Part shown: in pieces, positions 21,801 to 33,800 of the stretch
Layout: the number at the start of each line of letters is the position of its first letter
How positions within the stretch are numbered: position 1 is the first letter of the stretch
Assembly (NCBI RefSeq): GCF_023091745.1
Contig: NC_068922.1
Coordinates: 11,116,001 to 11,180,000, forward strand
Length of the DNA: 64,000 nt
Direction of reading: 5' to 3'
From: Budorcas taxicolor
Lineage: Eukaryota > Chordata > Mammalia > Artiodactyla > Bovidae
Position numbers and translations under genes: made by a program
Notes under the pieces: generated by a model
Databases searched by the model: none
Seen by the model: only the letters and a program-made list of their open reading frames with translations
What the model was told of the DNA's origin: nothing

Positions 21801-24800
21801 CTGCGCCTAGACAGACAGCCACAACCGAGTGTGCAAGGACTTGGCCTTAAACTACTCGAACTGTCATCAAAAACAGCTAGAGACAAGAGGAGGGAACATA
21901 CCCACATTTCTGCAGGATAGGAGAGGAAACGGGCAATGTGTAACGGAAGCTTCAGAGAAGACCATTCCTTTTGACTCTAATTTCACTTCTAGAAATGTAT
22001 TCTAAGAAAATGGGAAATGCATACACAGGAGTAGTCACTAAAGCATTGTTTAAAATAATTTTTAAAATGTTTATCTAAATCTCTTATCAGTAAACAGTTA
22101 AATGAAATGTGGCATACCCATACAATGGAGTAGTATTCAGCTTTTCAAAACTTTGAAATCTACATTTGTTAACACAGAAAGATGTCTACAAAGTCTTAAG
22201 TGAAAAAGCTGGTTGAGATAAAAATGAATAAAAGAATTTCCAGTAAGCCATGTATGTGTCCATATACACAAAATAGGCTTGAAGAATATATGCCAAGTAT
22301 TAAGTAATTCTTTGGGCTTGTAGATAACTTTATTTTCTTTTTTAAAAAGTTTGCATTCCCCCCACCCCCGGATCTTTTTGCAATGATGCTCTAATCAGAA
22401 GAGACACTAAAGTTACAAAAACAAGACTACTTTTATTTACCTAAGTAAATAAAACTTAGAAAAGCTATTCCAAAAGAAGTAAGAGAAAACATGAGAAATT
22501 AGTGAACGTTGTTCTGAGCTTCTAGATTAAACATTAATCATCATCATGACTAAAAGACAAATTTCTTAGCAGAGATGTTGTACCCCAGTAAACGATTCCT
22601 TCACATTGACTAATCAGGTTGGCATGCATTTACTGTTCACAGAGAGATTTATTGGAAAAGGAGAGCTGATGTTAATTCTAGTTCCACTTTCACAACGCTG
22701 CTTCCTGTTTCTAACTGAGAATAGAGGCTGCAGACTCAGGCTCAAGGGCAAAGAGGGGTCCTGAGCCAATGCTATGACAAAGCAATTTGAATTCAGCCCC
22801 TGGAACTCAGACACTTGATTCCTTCCCTAGTTGTTTCCAGGCAAATGTAGTAAAGAAACTGAAAGAAGAATCACCAAATTTAGTAAAGAGATTGAAACCA
22901 GAATCGCCAAAACAATGCATTAATGCATCGGCTGTCATGTTTTCCACCCTTTTATGTTTCCTAGCAGGCTGCGTGGGTTGGAGAAAAAGGAAAAGAGATT
23001 TGATGAGACAGAGAAGGAAGGAGGATTAGCTTGAGAGAGGAAGGAGAAGCTGGATTATTGCACAGGAGGCCAGAAGGCAGCAGCCTCTGCCTTGCCTTCA
23101 GCCTACGGTGATGTTGGGTCTGCAGTGGAGAAGATGGCTGAGGTGGCCAGTGGACCATGTTCAGTGTGGGTGAAGGAGTCCTCTGTAACCACAGTGAGGT
23201 ACCACCTCATGCCAGTCAGAATGGCCACCATCAACAAGTTGACAGATAATACTAATTTGAAAAGATATGTGTACCCCAGTGTTCATAGCAGCGCTATTTT
23301 CCAAGTCAAGACATGGAAACACCCCAAATGTCCGTGAACAGATGCATGGATAAAGAGGTGGTATTTATGTACAATGTAACATTGCTCAGCCATACAAAAG
23401 AATGAAATTCTATCATTTGCAGCAGTGTGGATGGGCCTAGAGTATATTATGCTTAGTGAAATAGGTCAGAGAAAGAGAAATACTGTATGATATCACTTAT
23501 ATGTGGAATCTAACAAATAATACAAATGAATGCATATGTAAAACAGGACCAGACACAGAGAAAACAAACTTGTGGTTACCAAAGGAAAGAGGGAAGAGAG
23601 GGGCAAATCAGAGATAGGGGATTAGCAGATAAAAGCCACCATACATAAAATCAATGAGCAATAAAGATGCACTGTACAGCAGAAGGACTTACAATTATCT
23701 TGTAATAACATGAATGGAGTATAATCTACAAAAATGCTGCACACCTGAAACTATCATATTGCTGTAAATCAACTATATTTCAGTTTTTAAAAAGTGTTCT
23801 CTGTGCATATCCAGGGAATCGTCATTTCTTGGCAGTACCTGCAAACTAGCTCAGTCAGACGGTAGGGTATCTGACATGCTGTGTGCCTGCATTTGCTGAA
23901 GGCATTTATGAAATGAGAATGTCAACACCTTAGTCCCTGGCAATGGTTTCTCTTTTGTGTCTTCCTGTACTGAGCACATAGGAAGTGCTGGGTTCAGAGT
24001 GGGTAATCGATAAATACTTAATTGATGGAATTAAACCATTAACCTTCTGCAAGCTAAAGAACTGGAAAAGGTCAGTTTTCATTCCAATCCCAAAGAAGGG
24101 CAATGCCAAAGAATGTTCAAACTACAGCACAATTGCACTCATTTCACATGCTAGCAAGGTAATGCTCAAAATCCTACAAGCTAGGCTTCAATAGTGCCTA
24201 AATCGAGAACTTCCAGATGTACAAGCTGGATTTAGAAAAGGCAGAGGAACCAGAGATCAAATTGCCAGCATCCGTTGGATCATAGAAAAAGCAAGAGAAT
24301 TCCAGAACAACATCTGCTTTATTGACTACGCTAAAGCCTTTGACCGTGTGGATCACAACAAACTGAAAAATTCTTAAAGAGATGGGAATACCAGACCACC
24401 TGACCTGCCTCCTGAGAAATCTGTATGCAGGTCAAGAAGCAACAGTTAGAACCAGACATGGAACAACAGACTGGTTCCAAATAGGTAAAGGAGTATGTCA
24501 AGGCTGTATATTGTCACCCTGCTTATTTAACTTATATGCAGAGTACATCATGTGAAATGCTGGGCTGGATGAAGCACAAGTTGTATTTAAGATTGCCAGG
24601 AGAAATATCAATAACCTCAGATATGCAGATGGCACCACCCTTATGGCAGAAAGTGAAGAGGAGGAGAGTGAAGAATCTGGCTTAAAATTCAACATTCAAA
24701 AAACTAAGATCATGGCATCTGGTCCCATCATTTCATGGCAAATAGATGGGGAAACAATGGAAACAGTGACAGACTTTATTTTCTTGGGCCTGAAAATTAT

Positions 24801-27800
24801 TGTGGATGGTGACTGCAGCTATGCAATTAAAAAGCACTGCTCCTTGGAAGAAAAGCTGTGACCAACCTAGGCAGCATATTGAAAAGCAGAGCCATCACTT
24901 TGCCAACAAAGGTCCATCTAGTCAAAGCTATGGTTTTTCCAGTAGTCATGTATGGATATGAGAATTGGGCCACAAAGAAAGCTGAGTGCTGAAGAATTGA
25001 TGCTTTTGAACTGTGGTGTTGGAGAAGACTCCTGAGAGTCCCTTAGACTGCAAGGAGATCCAACCAGTCAACCGTAAAGGAAATCAACCCTGAATATTCA
25101 TTGGAAGAATTGATGCTGAAGCTGAAGCTCCAGTACTTTGGCCACCTGATGAGAAGAGTCGACTCATTGGAAGAGACCCTGATGCTGGGAAAGGTTGAAG
25201 GTGGGAGGAGAAAGGGATGACAGAGGATGAGATGGTTGGGTGGCATCACTGACTCAATGGACATGAATTTGAGCAATCTCTGGGAGATAGTGAAGGAGAG
25301 GGAAGCTTGGCATGCTGCAGTCCATGGGGTCACAAAGAGCTGGACACAACCGAACGACTGAACTGCAGCTGAAGGACATGTAAAGTGCCATTTGCTTTTT
25401 AATGAGAAACCTGCATGTTGTTGCAGCTTAGGACCACATCTGGCACAAGACAGGAGCTCGATTTGTATCATTTGAACAGGCGAACGTTATGATACAGAGG
25501 TAGCCCCTTTAAAGGCTGAGCATGTAAACTGCAGCAGGTGTACTTCTGCTCTGAAAGATGGAGGTATATACAGTCTGAAAAATGAACCCTTCCCCTCGGG
25601 TGCACTAAACGGACATGGCAGTGTAAATGCTGTCGTAGCTGACATTCTATCCTTTCACTTCACAACCAGGAATCTTCAAAAACAGCCTAGGTAAGGGGCA
25701 GAGACAGACACTGGAATAATCAAATAAGGTTACTGATTACAAAACAAGGCTGCCAAGTGAGCGCATAGATATAGAAGATAGTGAAATGAGGACCATTTCC
25801 CTCAACATGTATTAAAATGTTAGAGCCCTCAAACTCCAATGAGTATTTGCTCACTCACTTATGGAACATTTACTATTTACCATTTCGTTGCGCTCAAAGA
25901 GCCACTTTTAAAAGTTGTGAAAGGGACTTCCCTGGCAGTCCAGGGGTCAAGACTTCCCCTTCCAATACAAGGTGCGCAGGTTCAATCACTGGTCGGGGAG
26001 CTAAGACCCCACATCCCTCGGGGCCAAAAACATAAAACAGAAGCAATATTGTAACACGTTCAATGAAGACTGTAGAAATGGCCCACATAAAAAAAACCTT
26101 TAACCACATAAAGGTTGTGATAATCGTCTATATGATTCATTTTTTCAGAGCTATACTGGCAATACCAGTGGACTGATTGAAACATTACATTAATATCTAC
26201 TGAGCAACTGCTATGGGAAAACATTACTTATATCATCTTCCAAAGATGATCAATCAGTGGCTTATTCTTGCAGAAACAGGAGCCCCTACCAATACCCAAG
26301 GTGTCAGGAGCACCTCTTGTACCTGGCGGGACACACTCCTAGGTCCCAGGTGGCTGGGATTGTGTGTGACAGGCATACTTCGGAGAAACTGCTCATCACT
26401 AAGTGTTTCTAGACACCTAGCAGGGTTTTAGTTTTCATTCCAATCTTCTTAGCCGATGAAAATTAAATGGATCTCATTTTCAGGTCTTTGCTGACTAGGC
26501 CTGTCTTATGTTAGTGTTTACATTAAGCAGTCTGGAAGAAAGAAATCTTATTCATGCCACATAAAAGATTTAAAGTGTTTTTTTAAATCTCTGTATTTCC
26601 ACAGTTCTTTGAGCAGAGCTATCTTTGCCTATTGTAGGTATTCAGTTAATGTTTATTATCTGGCATTTTAGAATAAGGGAGAGAATTTTTGATATTTTAA
26701 TCCAGTGAAAGTCATGAACTGGAAAGAAATACAGATTAGATCTCATAATAAAATAATTTGGAAATCCACATTGGGAAAAAATTGGCCCTCAAATTTTGTA
26801 GGTTTTTTCTTTCGGATATACTTGCACAAGGGCTTCCCAGCCGGCTCAGTGGTGAAGAATCCACCTGCCCCTGCAGGAGATGCAAGAGACTGGGAGGTTC
26901 CGTCCCTGGGTCGGGAAGATCCCGGGGAGAAGGGGACGGCAACCCACACCAGCATTCTCTCCTGGGAAATCTCCTGGACAGAGGAGCCTGGCAGGCTATT
27001 GTCCATGGAGTCACAAGAGTCAGACATGACTTAGTAACTAAACCAGCACCGCCACCAAACTTGCACGTGTGTGAAGCGATACAAGCTTTTCCAATTAGTC
27101 CTCCTTTGGTACATAGCCCAAGAATGTAAGGAACTCCAAGGCCCAGTAGGAGTGGCAAATCCATATAATAGAACATCCTGAGCTGTTGGAAAGAATGAGG
27201 TGGTTTTTTCATCTATTGATGTGAAAAAATTTCCAAGACATACCATTAGGTAAAGACAAGGTGCAGAATAGTGAAAATAATATACCTAACTGTATCGTGT
27301 ATCTTCTACATGCTATTTACAGATTGAGTCTCTCTGAAGGATATCCTGAAATCTAGTAGCAGGAGTTCCTGCCTGCCTGCAAGGGGACTTTCAGTCAGAG
27401 ACGGGCTTTTTACCTTACAGCCTTTTATAACTTTTAATTGTTAAGCCCTGGGCAAATAGTAACAGTTTAAGAAAATGACTAAAAAAATGTAAAAGTCTGT
27501 AGAAAAATTAATGTAATATGTGACACAAGGAGAAAAATTTGGTCATCTCTCTTACTTATTGGCCACCTCTTAAATGATAAACATACTTTTGTTTCAACGT
27601 CGTTGTCATTAAACACCACAGTTTTTCCATGAAGACACTCTCCAGAGAGCCTTTTAAAAATATCTTGCATTGGCATATGTTTCGATCGTTCTTAAAACCA
27701 TTCTAATCAACTAAATGCAAAAATGACCAAAGCCACTTGGTTTTTTCCCAGAACACACTTGATGCAGATAAAATATAACTACAAAAACTTGAATCATTCT

Positions 27801-30800
27801 CTAGCCAGGAAACTTGTGAATAGAAATTAGAAATTAATTTTTGCCTGCATTGAAATTATAGTTTTCTTTCCTCACTGAAAGCTTGCATTTCTCCCCGCTT
27901 CTGTTTCCTTGCATTCCTCCCTGCGTCTGTTTCCTTGCATTTCTTGCATTTCTCCCTGCTTCTGTTTCCTTGCAGCATTTCTTGCATTTCTCCCTGCTTC
28001 TGTTTCCTTGCATTTCTTGCATTCCTCCCTGCGTCTGTTTCCTTGCATTTCTTGCATTTCTCCCTGCTTCTGTTTCCTTGCATTTCTCCCTGCTTTTGTT
28101 TCCTCCCCTCTCCTTTTTTCTCTCTCTCTTCCCTTCCTCTTAGTCTTCCATTCTTGCAAGCACTTTTCCATTTTCCTCCTTATACTCTCTGGGACTTTCT
28201 CTCCCAGTCTTAAAGTCATATGTCTTCTGTAAAGATGCCTTTTATACCAAGAACATGAACTCCTTGCTGTTGAGTGTATAGTGCTAACTCCCTATGAAAG
28301 ATAAGTGTGGCTCATGGCAGAACATCATTTAATGATGTTAATTGGTTTTCCAGTGGGTCCTGAATGACAGTCTAGCCCCCACTTAGTAGGCCTGAACAGC
28401 TGCACAAGGGTGCCCTGTGGTGCACTGACCCTGGCTTCTGTACCAATCGCCTGACAGTGAGAACTTACCAACATTAAGATAAATAGCCAACCTAGAATTC
28501 TGCACACACTGTAAACAGCACAGTCAAGTAACTCATCTACACAGAGACACTTCTGAGAGTGAAAGGGGCAGCTGTTGGTGACCACACTGGAACAGCAGGC
28601 GTAAGTCAGGACCGTCCAGCACCCTGGCGCTGAGGTCCCCTGAACATAGACACCACCACTTGATGCAGATAAAACATAACTACAAAGGACCAAGGAAATA
28701 CTCACCGGTCACAACACTGGGATTATGCTGATATGCACCTGCAGGGAAGAGATTACAGCTCAGTTATTGCCACAGTCCTGAAGGCACTAATTTCTCTAAG
28801 CAGGAGAACTCCGGGACAGTTTGGCTCTCATCTTAAAGCCCTGAGAAATTCACAACCAGCAAAATCAGACTCACTTTAGCACAGAACCAGGATCACTTGT
28901 TTCCATGCAGAGCCATGCTTAGGAATCAGAGGCGCATTTACAGAACATGCAGATTACCCAGAGAGCGTGCCCCTATCCCTCCACCGTGATTCCAGATGGC
29001 AGAAAGCGTCCTCTCTATCCCTCCACCGTGAGTCCAGATGGCAGAAAGCGTCCTCTGTCCTCTCATGTCAGGAGAAGGCAGATCTTAATCAGATTTGCAG
29101 CAAAGCCTCTGCCATGCAACCTTTAGTGTGGGCAGAGACAGTCCCCTTCCCTCTGAAGCAGGGTGGAGCACGGGGCAGAGGCTGGAGCGAGAAGGCTGTG
29201 GCAGAGAGCAGGAGGCAGAGGGCCACGCGGTCACCCTGCCTGTGGGTTGGATGGTGTGGCGTGATCGGCCTACTCTGGTTCTGCACCCGCGTCACAGAAA
29301 CAGCCCCCGGGAGCTGCGCTCTCCTCCAGCAGGCAAAGCCAGCACTAACCGGGCATGTCCTGCAAGGCCGGGTGTGTGTGTTCCGGAGCCTTGGCTGCTG
29401 TCTGAGCCGGGACGTAGGTGGTCTCCTCACTGACTACCCCTGTGGTTCCCACAGGAGGACCTGTGGACGGCAGCCTGGAGCCTGGTCCAGTAGCTGGCCT
29501 TGTGGCCACTTTGGTGTCTGACTTGGAAGTAAGATCTGGCTCTGCAGGGGAGTGCAAGACACGGACAATGAAAACATTGAGAACAGTGTCTTTTCTCAGC
29601 TCCAGAAGAGAGTGGATCAACACCTTCTCCCGTGAGCCCACCCCAGCCAGCCCTCTCCTGGCAAACTCCTCCACAGCTCTGGGGGAAGACCCCTTGAGTG
29701 GGTAACATCTTCGTCGGTTCTGAATGGCCAAGAGGCTTTTGCGGACACTAGTGGATTTATGACTATTTATCATGGGCCACATAAGCTAACAATCTCAAAG
29801 ATTTGAGTAGAATCAGGCACTGGAGAAGTGGTTACCAGGAGACCCAGCTCAGACAAACGAGTGGAATTGGAGATTTCCCTGGTTATCCATTGGATAAGTA
29901 TACACCTGCCAATGCAGCAAACAGGGGGTTCGATCCCTGGTCTGGAAAGATCCCTCATGCTGTGGAGCAACGAAGCCAATGCACCTCAACCGCTGAGCCC
30001 GTGCTCCAGAGCCCACCGGCCTCAACCGCTGAGCCCGTGCTCCGGAGCCCACCGGCCTCAACCGCTGAGCCCGTGCTCTGCAACAAGAGAAGCCACGGCA
30101 GTGAGAAGCCTGAGCCTGCAGCTAGAGAGTAGCCCCCGCCCACCACAGCTAGATAGAGCCCTCACACAGCAATGAAGAACCAGTGCACCCAAGAAGGGAA
30201 TGAATAAAATTAGTTAAAAAAAGTGGAACTGTACTTGCCAAAGACATCAGGATGCTAATTTTAGTTTACTTTTTACATACTTGCACAAAACTTTTGAAAT
30301 GAGGGGAACCTGGGATTCAGCCCATCCGACCTTTCGAGAGTGGACCTGAGGGATGCGTCCTGGCTCGGCGCCCATCTCTGGGAGGAGGCTGAGCCACCTG
30401 CCTTGTGCTGAGGTCCTTGATCTCCCGTCCCGCACTGGCCAGCAGCTGCCACAACCTGTAGGCTGCAGTGGCACAACCCTGCTGTTCTGTTTCCATGGTG
30501 AGTGGGTCTTCCAGGGTGGTAATACAGTCCTGATGAGCCCAGCCCTGGAGGCGAAGCTGTGATCGCACATCCCGGGCTATCTGGTCCCCTGTTAGGGCCT
30601 CTGCCCCACGCTCTCCCAGCCACGTGCGCCGGAGGAGTCAGCGTGCCCTTTCACCCTCTGTCAGCACCTCGTAGGGTCTAGGTGCTCTGCACACCATGCT
30701 CCCCCTGACCCGGAGCAGGCCTGTGAGGTGCCCCTGGTCACAGCACCCACCCTGGAGGTTACACTCACACCTGAGATTTCCCTGCATGGCTGCAATCTGC

Positions 30801-33800
30801 CAAGTGCTTGGGGCATGAAGGCCAGGCCGAGAGAGGTCCCTTGAGCCAGGTGTGACTCAGGTCAAAGAGGTTGTGGACACCCCAGCCTCTTCTTCCTGTT
30901 TGTCATCGGCTCAGTAACTGGAAGGAAACCCTTGCTCCACCCCTCCACTTTCCCTTCAGCGATGGTTCTCAGCCATGGCCCCCTGAGGGTCCCAGGAGAG
31001 CTTCTGGAGCTCCAGTAACCGGTGCTCCCCAGACCACCCAGAGTTCCAGGAGGTCTCAGTGAGCATCCTCAGTTAAGAACTGGCTCTCGAAGGAGGCAGC
31101 CCGAGAAGCACTGTCAGCCACTGTGGGATGGCCGCGCCTGGAGGGAAAGGAGGGGACGGGGCCAGGAGAAGCCCGGCACTGGGGCTTGCCTGATGGCTCA
31201 GTGGTAAGGAAGCCACCTGCCGACGCAGGAGACACAGGTTTGATCCCCGGCCCAGGAAGCTCCCACATGCTGCAGGGCAACTAAACCTAGATGCCACAAC
31301 TAGTGAGCCAGCGCACTAGAGCCCTCGAGCCACAACTCCTGATCCACGAGCTGCAACTTCTGAAGCCTGGGCGCCTAGAGCCTGTGCTTCCACAGCAAGA
31401 GAAGCCACAGCAATGAGAAACCCATGCACCGCAACTCAACCCTTGCTCACCGCAGCCTAAGCATCAACAAATACCCAGCACAGCCAAAACAAATAAATAA
31501 AAACCTCACACTGGGTAATGGGCCACAGAGAATCAGGAGTCAAGAGAGGGTGTCAGAAGACACAGGGCAAGTCTTCCCAGGATATTTTGCATTCAAGAGC
31601 TCAGATTTTCTTAACAGTGCAGAGGAAACTAGGGTAGAGTTTGCCTAAGACTTGGTCAAAATGCAGAACCCTGGCAGCTTTGTGCAAGCGTGTGTACCAA
31701 AACAATCACAGGTAGGGTTGTTGGGAGATGGTGTGCTTGGGTCTCTCCCAGTTCTGCACGTCTTGCCAGTGGAGGCGCCATCTTTTCAAGGATGCTTAGA
31801 TGGCCTTGGCAGGTGGAGATAGTATCTCCCCCCAGAGCACAGGGCAGATGTGTTCACACCAACAGTAAAACATCAGGTTCCTGCTCAGGCTCCCTCCTCT
31901 CCAGGGATGTCCGCCACCCACACGGGCACCTGCTTAGGCCTGCTTAAGGCACGTGTGGATGAGGGACTTGATGAGACCGGCCAGTGGCCTGCTGCCTGCA
32001 GTGCCAGGCAAGAGAGTCCTCCGTCTCTGATCCAGGAGGGTTGGGTTTTCTGCCAGTGCCCATGAGGCCTAAGAAGGCTGATATGCAAGGTGGGCAGAAC
32101 CTCAGCCCCCATCCCCCCTATTCTCGAAGCTACGCATCTACCACGAAGTGTGATCTGGCCTAGTAAGAGTGGATTTTAAACCATTATGAAGCGCGCACCC
32201 GTGAAGCCTGGTTGTCCGGCAACTTTGGCTTAAAAGAGAAAATGAAGTTAATGTCAGTTCTTATCCTTGACGTGAATAAGGGGTGTTTGCGGCGGAACCC
32301 TGGCAGTGGTTCACGGATCTGCAGGCTCTCTGTGGACCTGAGGGCAGCCGAGGATGGGAATCCTGAAAGAGTCTGCGGCATTCCTACCTTTTCCGGAGGG
32401 GGTGGGGCTCTCTGGCTCTGGGGTCAACCCTGTCGGCGCTGCTGTGGAGGGTGGCCTTTGGTGACTCAGGGAGGGGTCTCCTAGAGAGAGGATAACCACA
32501 CGGCATTTATGATCCCAAGGGTGGAACCTGGGGTGGCTTCAGAACTGGATGTAGATAAAAGAATAATAATAATAAATGTATACTTTAAATAAATAATACG
32601 TTTATAATTTAAAGTGGACACATCTGGTCGCCCAGGTCTAGCCAGACACACAGGAGATAAACAGCTGTTCATCTGCAGTTCCCAGCGCAGACTGCACAAG
32701 TTCAGAGGCAAGTGTCTTATCTTTGGCTAGAATGATAGCAATGACCTCAACTCAGTTTTTTAACGCTAGCTTTTGCATGAGAAAACAAATGATTACTCAA
32801 TTGATTGTTTTGGGCACAAGTTGTTGGGGAAATCATGGAGGGAGTGGTTAGTAGTAAAATGTGGGGCTTTGGGGGCTAAGACCTAAAGGTTCCCCTAGTC
32901 TTTGGTTCTAAACATCTATGATTCTAGGCTTACCCCCATCCTTCATTCCCCCCGCCCCACCCTAGAATCCACCCTGTTCAGTTCAACATCCTTGATTCAT
33001 TCACCCAGAGGAATTGGAACATTGAGGAAATGCCCACTTTCTCTACAGTAGGAAGCCCTGATTTTTGCCCCTGGACAAAATGGGTTCCAATGGGTCCCCA
33101 GGCTAGACCGAGGAAGACAGCCGTGCTCTCCCCAAAGTTACTGCTCAGACCTGGCCTCACCCAGCCCATTCCCACAGGCCCAATGGTCCATGCGGTGGGC
33201 ACCCTGCTCCCAGCCCAGCGATGCCTTTGCTACAAGCAGAAGGCCTGCCTGGCCTCTGAGCCCTGCACGGTGGCCACGCGGTGGCAGGGTAGGGGCACAG
33301 GGTGAACTCAACACTACAGATTCAATAGAAAGACTGGCTTTTCGAGGAGTCCCCCAGCCATGAATCTGCTCTTGAACAACCCCGTTTGTCTGCTTTCCCC
33401 AGAAAGGAACTGAGAATGTCCACAAATGTTACTTGAGAACATATCTCACCTGGACACACACCATGTGTGCAGTAACTATTTAATGCATACTTCTCTTGGA
33501 AGACTATAGGTTGCTCTTTCCTTCTCTAGAGTACAGGGCTTAGTCTTCCTGAAAATAACCCTGCTGGCTTCCACTCTAAGATTCTTTGACTTCTCCTGGC
33601 ACGGTGATCCAGCTGTGGATTTTTTTTTTTTTTTCAAGGTGGGGAAATTCCATAGATCTCTCCTCATTCTTGGTCTGGAGCTCTGGCTGGATCCCAGACA
33701 ATGTCTGGACCAGGAGGTCTCTGCTCCATGGGTCTTCCCACTTCTCTCAGGGCAGGTATCAACAGGGGAGGAAGGGCAGTGATTTCCCTGTGGGCTGTCT

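Larger units (their letters stand above)
21007..28705 (-). other. IL15RA: IL15RA intron 5 (7.7 kb)
   Basis: Carries a decayed BovB (24055-25372), L1 fragments, three SINEs and a T/C-rich minisatellite (27886-28107), each listed separately. Unique-looking stretches are 21710-22060, 22340-23190, 25380-25920, 26100-26820 and 28110-28700. No further exon was found. Confidence 0.8.
29542..32387 (-). other. IL15RA: IL15RA intron 3
   Basis: Contains two CHR-type SINEs (29868-30222 and 31180-31502) and GC-rich unique DNA at 30240-31180. No other exon was recognised. Confidence 0.85.

Noticed and set aside
27886..28107. CRISPR-like array of short direct repeats
   Set aside because: No spacers: units abut or are separated by a partial copy of the same unit. 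The genome is mammalian.
27872..28232. Long repetitive open frames in several frames on both strands
   Set aside because: Produced by the 26/35-bp minisatellite, which lacks stop codons; repeated Cys/Phe/Leu or Lys/Glu/Arg text has no protein features.
28967..29521. A 184-residue plus-strand open frame
   Set aside because: Antisense to IL15RA exon 4 and includes a 42-bp tandem duplication; no recognisable product.
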